The position numbers and the translations under genes were made by a program. Shown here piece after piece: positions 24,646 to 34,650 of a stretch of DNA of 64,000 bases; position 1 is the stretch's first letter, and every line of letters starts with the position of its first letter. This DNA is from Alkalicella caledoniensis (GTDB taxonomy: Bacteria > Bacillota > Proteinivoracia > Proteinivoracales > Proteinivoracaceae), in assembly GCF_014467015.1 (NCBI RefSeq), contig NZ_CP058559.1, positions 1,116,001 through 1,180,000 of the forward strand, given 5' to 3'. The notes beneath the pieces were generated by a model, which was not told the origin of the DNA, searched no databases, and saw nothing but the letters and a program-made list of their open reading frames with translations.

Positions 24646-25484
24646 ATGGCTCCCCCCTGCTCCTTGTCGTCACCCTTTTGTAATACAAACATAAACACTA
24701 AGATAAATGTCATCATGATTATGGAAACTGCTGAACCGAAATTCCAGTTGTACTCTCCTAGAAATTGCTGTTCAATTAAATTTCCTATCATTTCTACCCT
24801 ACCTCCACCTAAAAGCCTTGGTATAACGAAAGTGCTAACAGATGGCATAAAAACCATTGTAACTCCTGACAAAACCCCAGGTAAGCTTAAGGGAAATATT
24901 ACTTTTATAAATGTTATAAATTTATTGGCACCTAAATCTGCTGCAGCCTCCAAGACACTTCTATCCATTTTAACAAGGATTGTGTAGATGGGAAGTATCA
25001 TAAAGGGAATAAAATTATATACCATACCTAAAATTACAGCTGTTTCAGTGTAAAGTATGTTTACAGTGGGAAGGCCAATGCGGCTTAAAAAGCTATTGAG
25101 TATACCCTCTCGGCTCAGTATGGACATCCACGCATATGTTCTGATAAGGAAGTTCATCCACATGGGAACAATGAGCAATAGCACAAGGTTACTTTTTGCC
25201 ACACCTTTCATCCTACTTAAAATCATAGCTAGGGGGTATCCCAAAATTAAGCAAACAACAGTGGTTATAAAAGCTAATCGTAAAGACCTAAATAGTATAT
25301 TTAGAAAAATTCTAGGGTTTGTGTAGCCAGCACCTGTAAAGAATACTTTGAAGTGCTCTACAGTAAAGCGTGTGGTACCATCTATATCTTGATATGTAAA
25401 GCTATAGAAAAAGGTCAATAGAAGGGGAAGTAGTATAAAAATAAGCATATAGACTACATAGGGGTACGCTATCCACTTTTTCAT
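24639..25484 (-). CDS. potB: Polyamine ABC transporter permease PotB
   Basis: A 281-aa inner-membrane permease with six membrane segments and the EAA coupling loop DLGANKFITFIKVIFPLSLPG. The pattern MVFMPSVSTFVIPRLLGGGR in the second half is typical of PotB. It starts one base after potA and overlaps potC by seven bases. With PotC it forms the channel of the polyamine importer driven by PotA. Confidence 0.94.
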   Translation of the reverse strand: MKKWIAYPYVVYMLIFILLPLLLTFFYSFTYQDIDGTTRFTVEHFKVFFTGAGYTNPRIFLNILFRSLRLAFITTVVCLILGYPLAMILSRMKGVAKSNLVLLLIVPMWMNFLIRTYAWMSILSREGILNSFLSRIGLPTVNILYTETAVILGMVYNFIPFMILPIYTILVKMDRSVLEAAADLGANKFITFIKVIFPLSLPGVLSGVTMVFMPSVSTFVIPRLLGGGRVEMIGNLIEQQFLGEYNWNFGSAVSIIMMTFILVFMFVLQKGDDKEQGGAIW

Positions 25485-25485
25485 T

Positions 25486-26520
25486 TTATTTCCTCATTAT
25501 GTGGATATCTTCAGGATCGATGTTGATACCAACCCTTTGGCCCACTGGAGCCATATCAGTACTATGCACTGTCCAGCTATAGTCATTACAAAGGATTTGC
25601 ATCTCATAATGCACACCTTTAAATATAACTGACTCAACTACCCCCTGCATGGTTCCCTCTTCTTCTTTAACTATCAATAAATCCTCTGGCCTTACAACAA
25701 CATCCACCTTTTCCTCTTTGCTAAATCCTTTATCTATACATACAAACCTAGTATGGCAAAATGAAACATCAAAGTCATCATGCATGATACCGTCTATAAT
25801 ATTGCTTTCTCCTATAAAATCAGCTACAAAAGCATTTTTCGGCTCGTTATATATATCAATAGGTGTCCCCACTTGTTGAATTTTACCTTTATCCATTACA
25901 ACTATGGTATCTGACATGGTAAGGGCCTCTTCTTGGTCATGGGTTACATAAACAAATGTGATTCCTAACTGCCTTTGCATATTTTTAAGCTCTATCTGCA
26001 TTTCTTTGCGGAGCTTTAAATCCAGTGCACCAAGGGGCTCATCTAACAACAATACTTTTGGTTCATTTACCAATGACCTAGCTATGGCAATCCTTTGCTG
26101 CTGACCACCACTTAATGACTCTACATTTCTCTTTTCAAGGCCTTTTAAACCAACTATAGCTAGCATCTGCTCGACTTTTTCTTCTATGGTCTTTTTAGGC
26201 ATTTTTTTTATTTTAAGGCCAAAAGCGATGTTTTCAAAGACGTTGAGATGCGGAAATAAGGCGTACTTTTGGAAAACAGTATTTATCTGTCTTTTGTAGG
26301 GCGGTAGGTCATTTATTTTCTTATCAAGGAAAAGTATGTCCCCATTTGTGGGATTTTCGAATCCCCCTATCATTCTAAGTGTGGTAGTTTTACCACAGCC
26401 ACTTGGCCCAAGTAGAGTCAAAAATTCGTTTTCTTTTATGTACAGATTCAACTTGTCAATTACGATTTGATCCCCATAACTCTTGTGAATATCTACGAGG
26501 TTTATCAAAGATTTTTTCAC
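25486..26520 (-). CDS. potA: Polyamine ABC transporter ATPase PotA
   Basis: A 344-aa ATPase. Walker [10 protein letters not shown] is at about 38-46, the Q-loop and signature [13 protein letters not shown] follow, then Walker [13 protein letters not shown] and the switch His in [10 protein letters not shown]-terminal TOBE-type regulatory domain (about 240-344) is present, as in PotA/MalK proteins. It powers polyamine import through PotB/PotC. It lies 24 bases behind the XRE-cupin regulator gene, so the regulator and transporter form one operon. Confidence 0.95.
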   Translation of the reverse strand: MKKSLINLVDIHKSYGDQIVIDKLNLYIKENEFLTLLGPSGCGKTTTLRMIGGFENPTNGDILFLDKKINDLPPYKRQINTVFQKYALFPHLNVFENIAFGLKIKKMPKKTIEEKVEQMLAIVGLKGLEKRNVESLSGGQQQRIAIARSLVNEPKVLLLDEPLGALDLKLRKEMQIELKNMQRQLGITFVYVTHDQEEALTMSDTIVVMDKGKIQQVGTPIDIYNEPKNAFVADFIGESNIIDGIMHDDFDVSFCHTRFVCIDKGFSKEEKVDVVVRPEDLLIVKEEEGTMQGVVESVIFKGVHYEMQILCNDYSWTVHSTDMAPVGQRVGINIDPEDIHIMRK

Positions 26521-26544
26521 ATAAATCCTCTCCTTCCCTAAGGC

Positions 26545-27084
26545 TTAAAAAGATGGTGGAGAACTGACCCACAGCACCCTTGCTGAAGATTTTCCCCCAT
26601 TACTTATATGGTGATTAGTGTTACTTTTAAAATAAAAACACTCACCTTTCTTACACTTAAACTTTTTATCTCTATAGGTAATGTTGATACTACCTGCTAG
26701 TACATAGCCAAACTCTTCTCCCTCATGGGCAGCCTCCTCGTGGTAACTCCCATCTTCTTCTAAGGTAAGTAAGATTGGCTCCATAATATTCTTTTGGGCA
26801 TTTGGTACCAGCCATTGCAAGTTAAATTTAAGATTCTCGTTGTTAGTTTCGAAAATATCCTCTGGTCCGTATACAATCTTTTCTTCAGGTTGTTCGCTGA
26901 AGAAACTCTTTAGATCTGTTCCAAGACATTCTAGTATATCAATGAGTGTAATAATAGAAGGAGATGTCAAGTTTCTCTCCACTTGAGAAATAAACCCTTT
27001 AGATAGTTCACATCTTACGGCAACTTCTTCTTGTGTAAGTCCTTTATCAATCCTAAGCTGCTTTAGCTTTTTTCCAATATCCAT
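26545..27084 (-). CDS. XRE-cupin transcriptional regulator of the pot operon
   Basis: The start is ATG 27084 (MDIGKKLKQLR), with AAGGAG nine bases upstream. The 179-aa protein has an N-terminal XRE helix-turn-helix (about 4-60: LTQEEVAVRCELSKGFISQVERNLTSPS) and a C-terminal cupin (about 105-175: HEGEEFGYVLAGSI...HHISNGG). This PuuR-like design senses a small ligand in the cupin. As first gene of the pot operon it most likely controls polyamine uptake and its own synthesis. Confidence 0.92.
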   Translation of the reverse strand: MDIGKKLKQLRIDKGLTQEEVAVRCELSKGFISQVERNLTSPSIITLIDILECLGTDLKSFFSEQPEEKIVYGPEDIFETNNENLKFNLQWLVPNAQKNIMEPILLTLEEDGSYHEEAAHEGEEFGYVLAGSINITYRDKKFKCKKGECFYFKSNTNHHISNGGKSSARVLWVSSPPSF

Positions 27085-27126
27085 AAAGTACAACTCCTTA
27101 ATATATATTAGGCAACTAATAATCTA

Positions 27127-27197
27127 TTACTAAACTCCGTGTTTACTTTTACTAAACAAGCACTAATTTATTATACAACTTTTTAAACATATTTCAA
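27127..27197 (-). promoter_or_regulatory. Promoter and candidate operator of the pot operon
   Basis: On the minus strand TTGAAA (27192-27197), a 16-bp spacer and TATAAT (27170-27175) make a good sigma-A promoter. Just downstream, the 9-mer TTACTAAAC occurs at 27127-27135 and 27149-27157, exactly 22 bp apart, about two helical turns. Such a placed direct repeat could be the binding site of the XRE-cupin regulator. Confidence 0.6.
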
Positions 27198-27245
27198 GGG
27201 TTTTTATGGAAATTTTTATATTATTTTTTTATAAAGTTTCCCACA

Positions 27246-27284
27246 ATAAAACAACCAGTTCAAATAAAGAACTGGTTGTTTTAT
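27246..27284. terminator. Terminator after the serpin gene
   Basis: AACAACCAGTTC and GAACTGGTTGTT form a perfect 12-bp stem with an 8-nt loop. A and T tracts flank it. Confidence 0.75.
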
Positions 27285-27337
27285 TCACTTAATCTATCAT
27301 ATCTACTCTAAAGAAGTACTTCTCCATACTTTCGTCC

Positions 27338-28723
27338 CTATTTAGCAGGATTCTCTATTACACCAACGAAAAGCAGACTACCATTTTGTGCCTTAATACC
27401 GTAGATAAAGGGCCTATTGAGAATCATATCTGCCCGTCCTGTAGGGGGGGCAGAGCCTGCATAATCAATTTGAGTAAACGCAGACGCTTCCACACCATTT
27501 TCGTCGATGGCAATATGAGTTTCTTGACGCACACTGTTAATGAAAGCCTTTTGTTCAGTAATCCCAGTAAAATCTGCATCAGCTGTGAATACCTGGCTTA
27601 AACCAAGGCTTTTGAGAGAGTCAGTCATCTCAAGTTTTGAACTAAAACTAAATTTAGGTATTTTCCATACTACCTGGCCAGTGAATTCCTCTCCACCTTC
27701 AAAAGTCTCCCTCATTTGCTCAGGTGATGAAAGTAGCTCGTAAGGTGATACCCCCTCATCTGGCAGTATGAATACCATTTCATTATAATTTTTTAGCCAT
27801 AAACCAGCCCGTGTAAAGCCTTCTCCTTTTGCAAAATCTGACCACCCTATTTGATTCATAAAATCGTTTTTAACAACATTTCCGTCCAGTAGATGGAACA
27901 AATCTTGGGCAGTTTTGCTTTTGTCAAAACGGTCACTCCATTCATCATAGAAATAAACTGTATTGAGTATTGACAGTATTTGCTCAGGGCTCGTATCAAT
28001 TATTGGAGAAATGGTACCATTGGTGTTAGTGGATATCCAGCGGCCCATTGCTTTTCCTGTATCCTTATTGGCAAAATCCACACTGTGGGAGCTAGCGAAG
28101 AAATATTTAGCGGCATGCTCTACATAATCTTCTTTAAATACAATGGGAATACCGTTCATATCATTATCCATCCAGATGGAGTTAGCGATTTTAAGCTTTC
28201 CAATCTCATTATCTTTATAAAGCCTGTGGTACAAATTTCTGCTCTGTGCAGAGAGGAATTGAGCATCGGGAACCCCTAACAAAGCTAGCAATTGTTCCTC
28301 AGTGTCATTTCTAGCACCAGAAGCTGCAAGGGACAGGGCATAATACAACGAGAGGGGTGAATAATTGATATTTTCTCCAGCTTCTGTAAGTATTAGTGAG
28401 CCAGTCCTATAGGAGAAATCATTGAGTGCAGCAATTATACTTTCATCTACTGGGTTCTGTTCCATAACTGCTAATCGTGCTTGATGGTCTTCAAAAGCAT
28501 AGGCCTTCGGATAAGTCACATCCAACATAACTCCCGACCAAGGACTTGAATCCTCACCCCTAGGAATCAGTACCCCAATTGTTACTATTAGCAAGGCACA
28601 AGCTACCATAGCAGTCCATTTCTGCCAGACATAGCCTTTCTTTTTGAGCTTTGTTAAACTTGCTTCTTCTATCAGCTCATCACTGACATTTGTAATGGCA
28701 TCAAATATTTTCTTTTCTTTCAT
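27338..28723 (-). CDS. Membrane-anchored serpin with anti-sigma-like N-terminus
   Basis: A 461-aa protein. A short cytoplasmic N-terminus (MKEKKIFDAITNVSDELIEEA), a single membrane segment (about 35-53) and an external serpin domain (about 90-460) are seen. The serpin marks NYSPLSLYYALSLAASGA, the hinge ENGVEASAFT and the C-terminal RPFIYGIKA are clear, so an inhibitory serpin is likely. The N-terminus resembles that of clostridial membrane proteins paired with ECF sigma factors. The gene overlaps the ECF sigma gene (ATGA), so it may act as an anti-sigma factor that senses proteases. That coupling is inference. Confidence 0.85.
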   Translation of the reverse strand: MKEKKIFDAITNVSDELIEEASLTKLKKKGYVWQKWTAMVACALLIVTIGVLIPRGEDSSPWSGVMLDVTYPKAYAFEDHQARLAVMEQNPVDESIIAALNDFSYRTGSLILTEAGENINYSPLSLYYALSLAASGARNDTEEQLLALLGVPDAQFLSAQSRNLYHRLYKDNEIGKLKIANSIWMDNDMNGIPIVFKEDYVEHAAKYFFASSHSVDFANKDTGKAMGRWISTNTNGTISPIIDTSPEQILSILNTVYFYDEWSDRFDKSKTAQDLFHLLDGNVVKNDFMNQIGWSDFAKGEGFTRAGLWLKNYNEMVFILPDEGVSPYELLSSPEQMRETFEGGEEFTGQVVWKIPKFSFSSKLEMTDSLKSLGLSQVFTADADFTGITEQKAFINSVRQETHIAIDENGVEASAFTQIDYAGSAPPTGRADMILNRPFIYGIKAQNGSLLFVGVIENPAK

Positions 28724-29277
28724 ATCAAAACACCCTCCTTCTCAAGTGTACTCTTAAGACTTTGCCTCAACCGGTACATACGTCCCGCCAATTTATTAGG
28801 TGTTGTACCACACTCATCTGCCAATTTATTAAGTGGATCACCGAACCAATACCGGTGCAGGAACAACACACGATCATCCCTAGAAAGTGTATAGAGCCAA
28901 TCACTAATAACCTCCGACAGCTCTTTTCCTTCTACTTCATTTTCTACATTTCCCAAGGTAGGAATGCAGTCAGACAGTTCAGTAATCAGCAACTCGGCAC
29001 CGTTGTACCGTTTTTGTGCACGATTTTTGTGCCAACGGTTGATTGACAGGTTTCGTACAATACGCCCTAGGTATGATGCAAGGGACTTAGGTTTTTGTGG
29101 TGGTATTGCATTCCAAGCTTTGCAGTAAGTATCGTTAACACACTCCTCACTGTCTTCGCAATTTGACAGGATGTTTAATGCAATACTGTTCAACAATCGT
29201 CCGTATTTTGTGTCGGTCTCCTGTATGGCTGCTTCGTTGCGGCACAGGTATAAATCGATGATTTGCAAATCCTCCAT
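28720..29277 (-). CDS. ECF-type RNA polymerase sigma factor
   Basis: The start is placed at ATG 29277 (MEDLQIIDLYL), with AAGGAGGGATC upstream; the frame opens 13 codons earlier at a GTG. The 185-aa product has region 2 (SEECVNDTYCKAWNAIPPQ, SLASYLGRIVRNLSINRW) and region 4 (LSRDDRVLFLHRYWFGDPLNKLADECGTTPNKLAGRMYRLR). It overlaps the serpin gene by four bases. It probably drives its own operon and perhaps envelope-stress genes when released from the membrane partner. Confidence 0.9.
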   Translation of the reverse strand: MEDLQIIDLYLCRNEAAIQETDTKYGRLLNSIALNILSNCEDSEECVNDTYCKAWNAIPPQKPKSLASYLGRIVRNLSINRWHKNRAQKRYNGAELLITELSDCIPTLGNVENEVEGKELSEVISDWLYTLSRDDRVLFLHRYWFGDPLNKLADECGTTPNKLAGRMYRLRQSLKSTLEKEGVLI

Positions 29278-29304
29278 GGCGGGATCCCTCCTTTCTGCAA
29301 TGTG

Positions 29305-29335
29305 GAAACCCTTCACTTATATAGACAGAAAATCA
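29305..29335 (-). promoter_or_regulatory. Conserved leader upstream of the ECF sigma gene
   Basis: The minus-strand sequence TGTCTATATAAGTGAAGGGT precedes the sigma gene and recurs at 6796-6822. It is a candidate promoter or leader recognised by the ECF sigma factor itself; the -35/-10 elements are not established. Confidence 0.45.
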
Positions 29336-29555
29336 GTGTACATATTCGCGAAATGTAGTATGTTATTTTTCAAGATTTCTCCAATACCTTTACACTTGAG
29401 ATACTCTATTTACCTCCTTCTCCTATTCTCCAAAATAGCATATAATACCTTTATTCTTGGCATTCTATCAGTATACTAATAATAGTTAGCTAACTGTTTT
29501 TAGTATACTGATACTTCTAACCACCCGTAACAAACCTCTAACCAAGCCTACAAAA

Positions 29556-29581
29556 AAAACCCAAGCTTTTCAGCTTAGGCT
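29556..29581 (-). terminator. Terminator after the RidA-family gene
   Basis: On the minus strand CCTAAGCT and AGCTTGGG pair across a short loop and are followed by a run of eight Ts. A CTAAGC-family hairpin. Confidence 0.7.
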
Positions 29582-29633
29582 TAGGCTTAATCTTCAACTT
29601 TTAGAAAGAGTAAAACATTTAACAGAAGATATG

Positions 29634-30011
29634 TTAACCCTGCTTTCTATATGCTATACCGTCCATCATACATAAGCAGGTTGACGTAACAAAATCTGTC
29701 GTGGTTGTCATTCTTGCAGGAAAACCATTTTCGAAGTACTTATAAAAAACATCTCTCGCCTTCCTGAAATCTTCAATATTTTTAAGATATAAGTTTATTT
29801 GAACCATGTTTTCCAATGTGGCACCAACAGACTCTAATGTTTCTCTTAAATCATTAAAAGTTGCTTCCATCTGGTACACAATGTCATTTCTATCGTTACC
29901 TCCCGAATGGTGAGCTAAAAATATGTAATCACCAGCAACAACACATGAAGAACAGGTATCATCCTCACAATTCGTAGACATTCTTTTTATCATAGATTCA
30001 TCCCCAATCAT
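29634..30011 (-). CDS. RidA/YjgF-family protein
   Basis: A small (about 119-125 aa) RidA-family protein. The pattern GDYIFLAHHSG near the start, VYQMEATFNDLRETLESVGATLENMVQINLYLKNIEDF in the middle and FPARMTTTTDFV near the end follow the family, with the Arg of FPAR in the usual active-site place. RidA enzymes hydrolyse reactive imines/enamines formed by PLP enzymes. The N-terminus is unusual in having CEDDTCSSC, and the start may be the ATG at 29993 rather than 30011. It is alone in its unit. Confidence 0.82.
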   Translation of the reverse strand: MIGDESMIKRMSTNCEDDTCSSCVVAGDYIFLAHHSGGNDRNDIVYQMEATFNDLRETLESVGATLENMVQINLYLKNIEDFRKARDVFYKYFENGFPARMTTTTDFVTSTCLCMMDGIAYRKQG

Positions 30012-30272
30012 ATTTTTATCAATATAAAGATTGTATCGAACATACTTTCTATTGTCAACATTGATTATTAACTTTTCATATTAATATAGCCCGATACTTC
30101 AATTAAAAAATATAAACCCTAAAAGTTAAGGCCTCTTAAGTATTGAATTTGAATCCCTAATCCCATTTTGACTCCATTGTGATCACGTTCTGTTACGGAT
30201 TATTAAGTTAACAGAAATCTATACACCACCCACCAACTCTAATTCTTAGATCCAACCTTTTTAACGCCTTCT

Positions 30273-30470
30273 CTATACATTTATAAACTTGCTAATTTTA
30301 TCATAATACTCGATCAAAATTTCATTGTACTTATTAGCACTATAACCTTCATAAAAGCTTTTTCTATCAGCGCTATCCTTGAAGTAGTAATCTATTATAG
30401 CTAAATCATAGTAAGGATCGCCTACGTCTATAATTTCAGGTGTGATTTCCTTATATCTAGATTTAATACT
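30273..30470 (-). pseudogene. C-terminal relic of an APH/choline-kinase-type phosphotransferase
   Basis: A headless frame of about 65 codons ends at TAG (30273-30275). It contains TPEIIDVGDPYYDLAIIDYY, which matches the metal-binding DxGD and following helix of aminoglycoside-phosphotransferase-type kinases. No start codon or ATP-binding part exists upstream; the frame is closed by a TAA. It is a decayed remnant. Confidence 0.65.
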
Positions 30471-30547
30471 TTATTAATCACAAAATCACCTCATCTTTAT
30501 TTCGTCTTGACGACCATAATATCCATTTATGGCTTCTTACCCCAAAT

Positions 30548-31084
30548 CTAGGATAGCCACATCTGTACACTGGCCTTTCGTACTATACCTTCGATAAAAT
30601 TGCTTTTACCTTTAATATAATTATCTATATCGTGTGGATACTGCTCAGCTAAATGCATCTTTAACTTTGCATACTCAGTAGTAACCTTCTTGTTTTTTCT
30701 CAAGTAATCTCTAAAAGCTAACTGTCTTAAATGTTCAGTGCTACCTTTCGGGCAGACATACATATGATAATTCATAAATTCATCTTTAAAAGATCTTCTA
30801 AATCTTTCTCTGCCTTTAATTCCACCATCTCCATCATGGTTATAACCTAGCTTTTTAAGTTCTTTCTCTAATAAAGGAAAAACCTCATATGAGTCAATAA
30901 TGATATTAAAATCAATAATAGGTTTAGCTGCAAGACCTTCAACAGATGTGCTTCCTACATGAACAATATCAATTATCATATCACCTATGTAAGGAATAAG
31001 CATCGCCTTAATTTTCAAGAACTCCTCTTTCCATTTTGGATTATATGGCTCTACTACTATTGTTCTTTTCGAGTTTTTCTGCAT
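30548..31084 (-). CDS. GrpB (UPF0157) family nucleotidyltransferase-like protein
   Basis: A 178-aa soluble protein that opens with VEPYNPKWKEEFLKIK and has the core motif HVGSTSVEGLAAKPIIDFNI, in which the GST...D.D pattern resembles nucleotidyltransferase active sites. A HxYVCPKGS...HLRQLAFRDYLR segment completes the family pattern. The biochemical role of GrpB proteins is not established. The ribosome binding site GGGAG precedes the ATG. It stands alone; downstream lies the kinase relic. Confidence 0.88.
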   Translation of the reverse strand: MQKNSKRTIVVEPYNPKWKEEFLKIKAMLIPYIGDMIIDIVHVGSTSVEGLAAKPIIDFNIIIDSYEVFPLLEKELKKLGYNHDGDGGIKGRERFRRSFKDEFMNYHMYVCPKGSTEHLRQLAFRDYLRKNKKVTTEYAKLKMHLAEQYPHDIDNYIKGKSNFIEGIVRKASVQMWLS

Positions 31085-31298
31085 TCAATTCTACTCCCTT
31101 CTTATATATACTTTGACTATAAAGTTTAATTAAAATCTTTTTTTACTAAGGAATAAGCTCCTTTACTTATTCGCTAAAATAGCACTTATTTCCTTTGCTT
31201 TGTAATTATCTTTAGCCAAACATATGGAAGTTAATATTGGAACCTTTGCCCAAAGGCTAATCTAGTAAAAATTATTTTTAGATCTGCATGAAACTATA

Positions 31299-31330
31299 AA
31301 ACCCCACTGAATTTTCATTCAGTGGGGTTT
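31299..31330. terminator. Terminator after tpl
   Basis: AAACCCCACTGAA and TTCAGTGGGGTTT form a perfect 13-bp hairpin with a 6-nt loop, 13 bases past the tpl stop. Confidence 0.85.
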
Positions 31331-31342
31331 GGTACTAAAATT

Positions 31343-32722
<1,380 letters not shown>

Positions 32723-32757
32723 TCATACCTCCCATTGTAGTAATAAGGTTATAAATT

Positions 32758-32773
32758 TGCAAAAACCATGCCA
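32758..32773 (-). promoter_or_regulatory. Sigma-54 (-24/-12) promoter of tpl
   Basis: The minus-strand sequence TGGCATGGTTTTTGCA matches the TGGCAC-N5-TTGCA consensus, with exactly ten bases between the GG (-24) and GC (-12) pairs. The predicted transcript starts about 28 bases before the tpl start codon. Confidence 0.88.
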
Positions 32774-32811
32774 CTCATATCTTGCAATAAGAACGCCAAT
32801 AGAACCCCTTT

Positions 32812-32883
32812 TGTAAAAGTTTTTTACAAATATGTAAGAAAGGGTTACAACTGTAAAAACTACTTACAATTGTAACCCTTTAA
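32812..32883 (-). promoter_or_regulatory. TyrR-like activator boxes and overlapping terminator
   Basis: Two imperfect palindromes, TGTAAAAGTTTTTTACA (32812-32828) and TGTAAAAACTACTTACA (32852-32868), stand 40 bp apart, and other TTACA/TGTAA units lie between and next to them. They resemble TyrR boxes (TGTAAA-N6-TTTACA) but with a one-base shorter spacer. The same stretch can fold as AAAGGGTTACA/TGTAACCCTTT, a terminator-like hairpin at the end of the regulator gene. Confidence 0.7.
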
Positions 32884-34422
32884 TCTACTTATAACCTTTG
32901 TATGAGATATTCCTAATGCTTTAGCTATCTCCCTAGAAGAACTGTATATTTCACTAGCTTTCACTATATGCCTAGATTCAAGCTCATTAATAATTTCTGG
33001 CAAGTTCACGGGAAAATCTATTTTGTCACTATCACCATAAGATTTAGTATCATGAGTAGCTAAAGGATTATTAATCATTAAATTCTCTGTGTCAATAACG
33101 TCCTGGGAGAATATTAATGCCCTTTCAATCACATTTTGAAGTTCCCTAATATTTCCTGGCCAATGGTAATTCTCTAATTCATTTAAAGCCCTTTGGGTAA
33201 TATGCAGATCTGTTTTTCCTGAATTTTTACCTAAAACTTTTATGAAATGCTTTATCAGTACGGATATATCTTCCTTTCTTTCTCTCAAAGGGGGTAATTG
33301 TACAGGTATGACATTTAATCTATAGTATAAATCTTCTCTAAAAGTACTTTCCTTTACCATTTCCAAAAGATTTCTGTGGGTGGCAGAAATTATTCGAACA
33401 TCTACAGGTATTTCTTTCTCGCCTCCAATACGACGAAGGGCCTTTTCTTGAATTACTCTCAATATCTTAGCTTGCAGATGGACTGGTATCTCAGCAATCT
33501 CATCTAGGAATATACTGCCTCCCGTTGCTAATTCAAAAAGCCCCTGCTTTCCCGTATTACTGGCCCCTGTGAAAGCCCCTTTCTCATATCCAAAAAACTC
33601 ACTCTCCAAAAGGGCGTCGGGAACAGCTGAACAGTTAACAGCAACAAAAGGACCGTTACCCCTATTACTACTAAGGTGTATTGCCCTCGCAAAAAGCTCT
33701 TTACCAGTTCCACTTTCACCCAATACCATAATATTTGCTTCTGTTTTAGATACAGATTTAGCTAACAGAATTGTGTTTTTAATTTTATCAGATTCACCTA
33801 TAATATCATCAAAGCTTATCATGGAAGGACGAGCGATTGTTTGTATTAGCTTTCTAACTTCTTCCATTTCTTTAAAAATTAAAAGGGCACCCATCTTTTT
33901 ACCAGAACTATTTTTAATAACCCTGACATTAAGTAATAAATTTACCTTTTTATTTCTAATTTTACTGGAAACTTCTATGTTAGATTTGTCTTGGATATCA
34001 AGCTTTGGATTGTAGTATTCCTCAGGTAAAAGCTGGTTAATGTTAAGATTCTTATCTTTGTTGGTTATATGGAATAGATGACTAGCCTTTGAGTTGTAGT
34101 ACTCCATATCCCCATTTTTATTTACGGCTATAATCCCATCTCCCATGGTGTTTATAACAATCTGAAGTTCTTTTGCCACCTTTTCGGATTCCATCATATC
34201 TAGTTCAGTGACATCCGAAATTTCCTTAATTTTACTTTTAATCCAAGTTTTAAATTCATCCCAGCTTGTTCCATCCCACTCTACTTTGACTGATATATAG
34301 GGGGGCTTTATCTCCATAGTTTCAATATTCAGCTGTCTTGAGGCAAGGGCTGACAAAATCTCTTGGGCCATTCCCACCCTATTTTCCGGTACTAAAAATT
34401 TTATATTTTTATTTTCCACGGC
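32860..34422 (-). CDS. TyrR-like sigma-54-dependent activator
   Basis: A sigma-54 activator of about 518-520 aa. Order of domains: ACT-type ligand domain ([17 protein letters not shown], first 75 residues), PAS domain (about 85-180), AAA+ domain with Walker A GESGTGKE and the sigma-54-contact loop GAFTGA, and a C-terminal TyrR-type helix-turn-helix ([21 protein letters not shown]). The frame opens upstream at 34479 without a suitable ribosome binding site. ATG 34422, or GTG 34416 with better spacing to AGAGGAG, is the likely start. It sits directly upstream of tpl and very probably activates it in response to an aromatic amino acid. Confidence 0.9.
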   Translation of the reverse strand, partial: AVENKNIKFLVPENRVGMAQEILSALASRQLNIETMEIKPPYISVKVEWDGTSWDEFKTWIKSKIKEISDVTELDMMESEKVAKELQIVINTMGDGIIAVNKNGDMEYYNSKASHLFHITNKDKNLNINQLLPEEYYNPKLDIQDKSNIEVSSKIRNKKVNLLLNVRVIKNSSGKKMGALLIFKEMEEVRKLIQTIARPSMISFDDIIGESDKIKNTILLAKSVSKTEANIMVLGESGTGKELFARAIHLSSNRGNGPFVAVNCSAVPDALLESEFFGYEKGAFTGASNTGKQGLFELATGGSIFLDEIAEIPVHLQAKILRVIQEKALRRIGGEKEIPVDVRIISATHRNLLEMVKESTFREDLYYRLNVIPVQLPPLRERKEDISVLIKHFIKVLGKNSGKTDLHITQRALNELENYHWPGNIRELQNVIERALIFSQDVIDTENLMINNPLATHDTKSYGDSDKIDFPVNLPEIINELESRHIVKASEIYSSSREIAKALGISHTKVISRLKGYNCK

Positions 34423-34550
34423 CATTTCTCCTCTTCCAATGGGAAAACTAGTTACCCCTGATGCTATAACTAATTCCATATTTGGTTAATAAATTCCTCC
34501 AATTTATGATAATAATTAATTGCTTCTTTTTCTTACCCTCCAAAGTCCAC

Positions 34551-34583
34551 AAAAAAACCTAAGTTTATCCCTTAGGTTTTTTT
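34551..34583. terminator. CTAAGC-family terminator upstream of the tyrR-like gene
   Basis: AACCTAAG and CTTAGGTT with a 7-nt loop, flanked by A7 and T7 runs, form a bidirectional terminator after the lipoprotein gene at 34651. Confidence 0.75.
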
Positions 34584-34584
34584 A

Positions 34585-34622
34585 TCCATATTTGGTGGAG
34601 GTGGGGGGAATCGTGCCCCAAT
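34585..34622. repeat. Sequence resembling the 3' end of tmRNA (copy 1)
   Basis: TGGTGGAGGTGGGGGGAATC (34593-34612) and the following GTGCCCC are, in reverse complement, close to the T-arm, acceptor strand and CCA end of a clostridial-type tmRNA. No tmRNA body is attached. A degenerate second copy in the same orientation lies at 46923-46953. These could be remnants of integration sites, since tmRNA genes are common targets. Confidence 0.4.
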
Positions 34623-34650
34623 CCAAAGGCATTAAAAGAGACTTTGGCAG

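Larger units (their letters stand above)
29278..29633. other. Intergenic region between the sigma gene and ridA-like gene
   Basis: It holds the sigma leader (29305-29335) and a terminator of the CTAAGC family (29556-29581). No gene is convincing. Confidence 0.5.

Noticed and set aside
34585-34622. tRNA or complete tmRNA gene
   Set aside because: Only a T-arm and acceptor-like end is present, with a changed loop; no body or anticodon arm could be traced.
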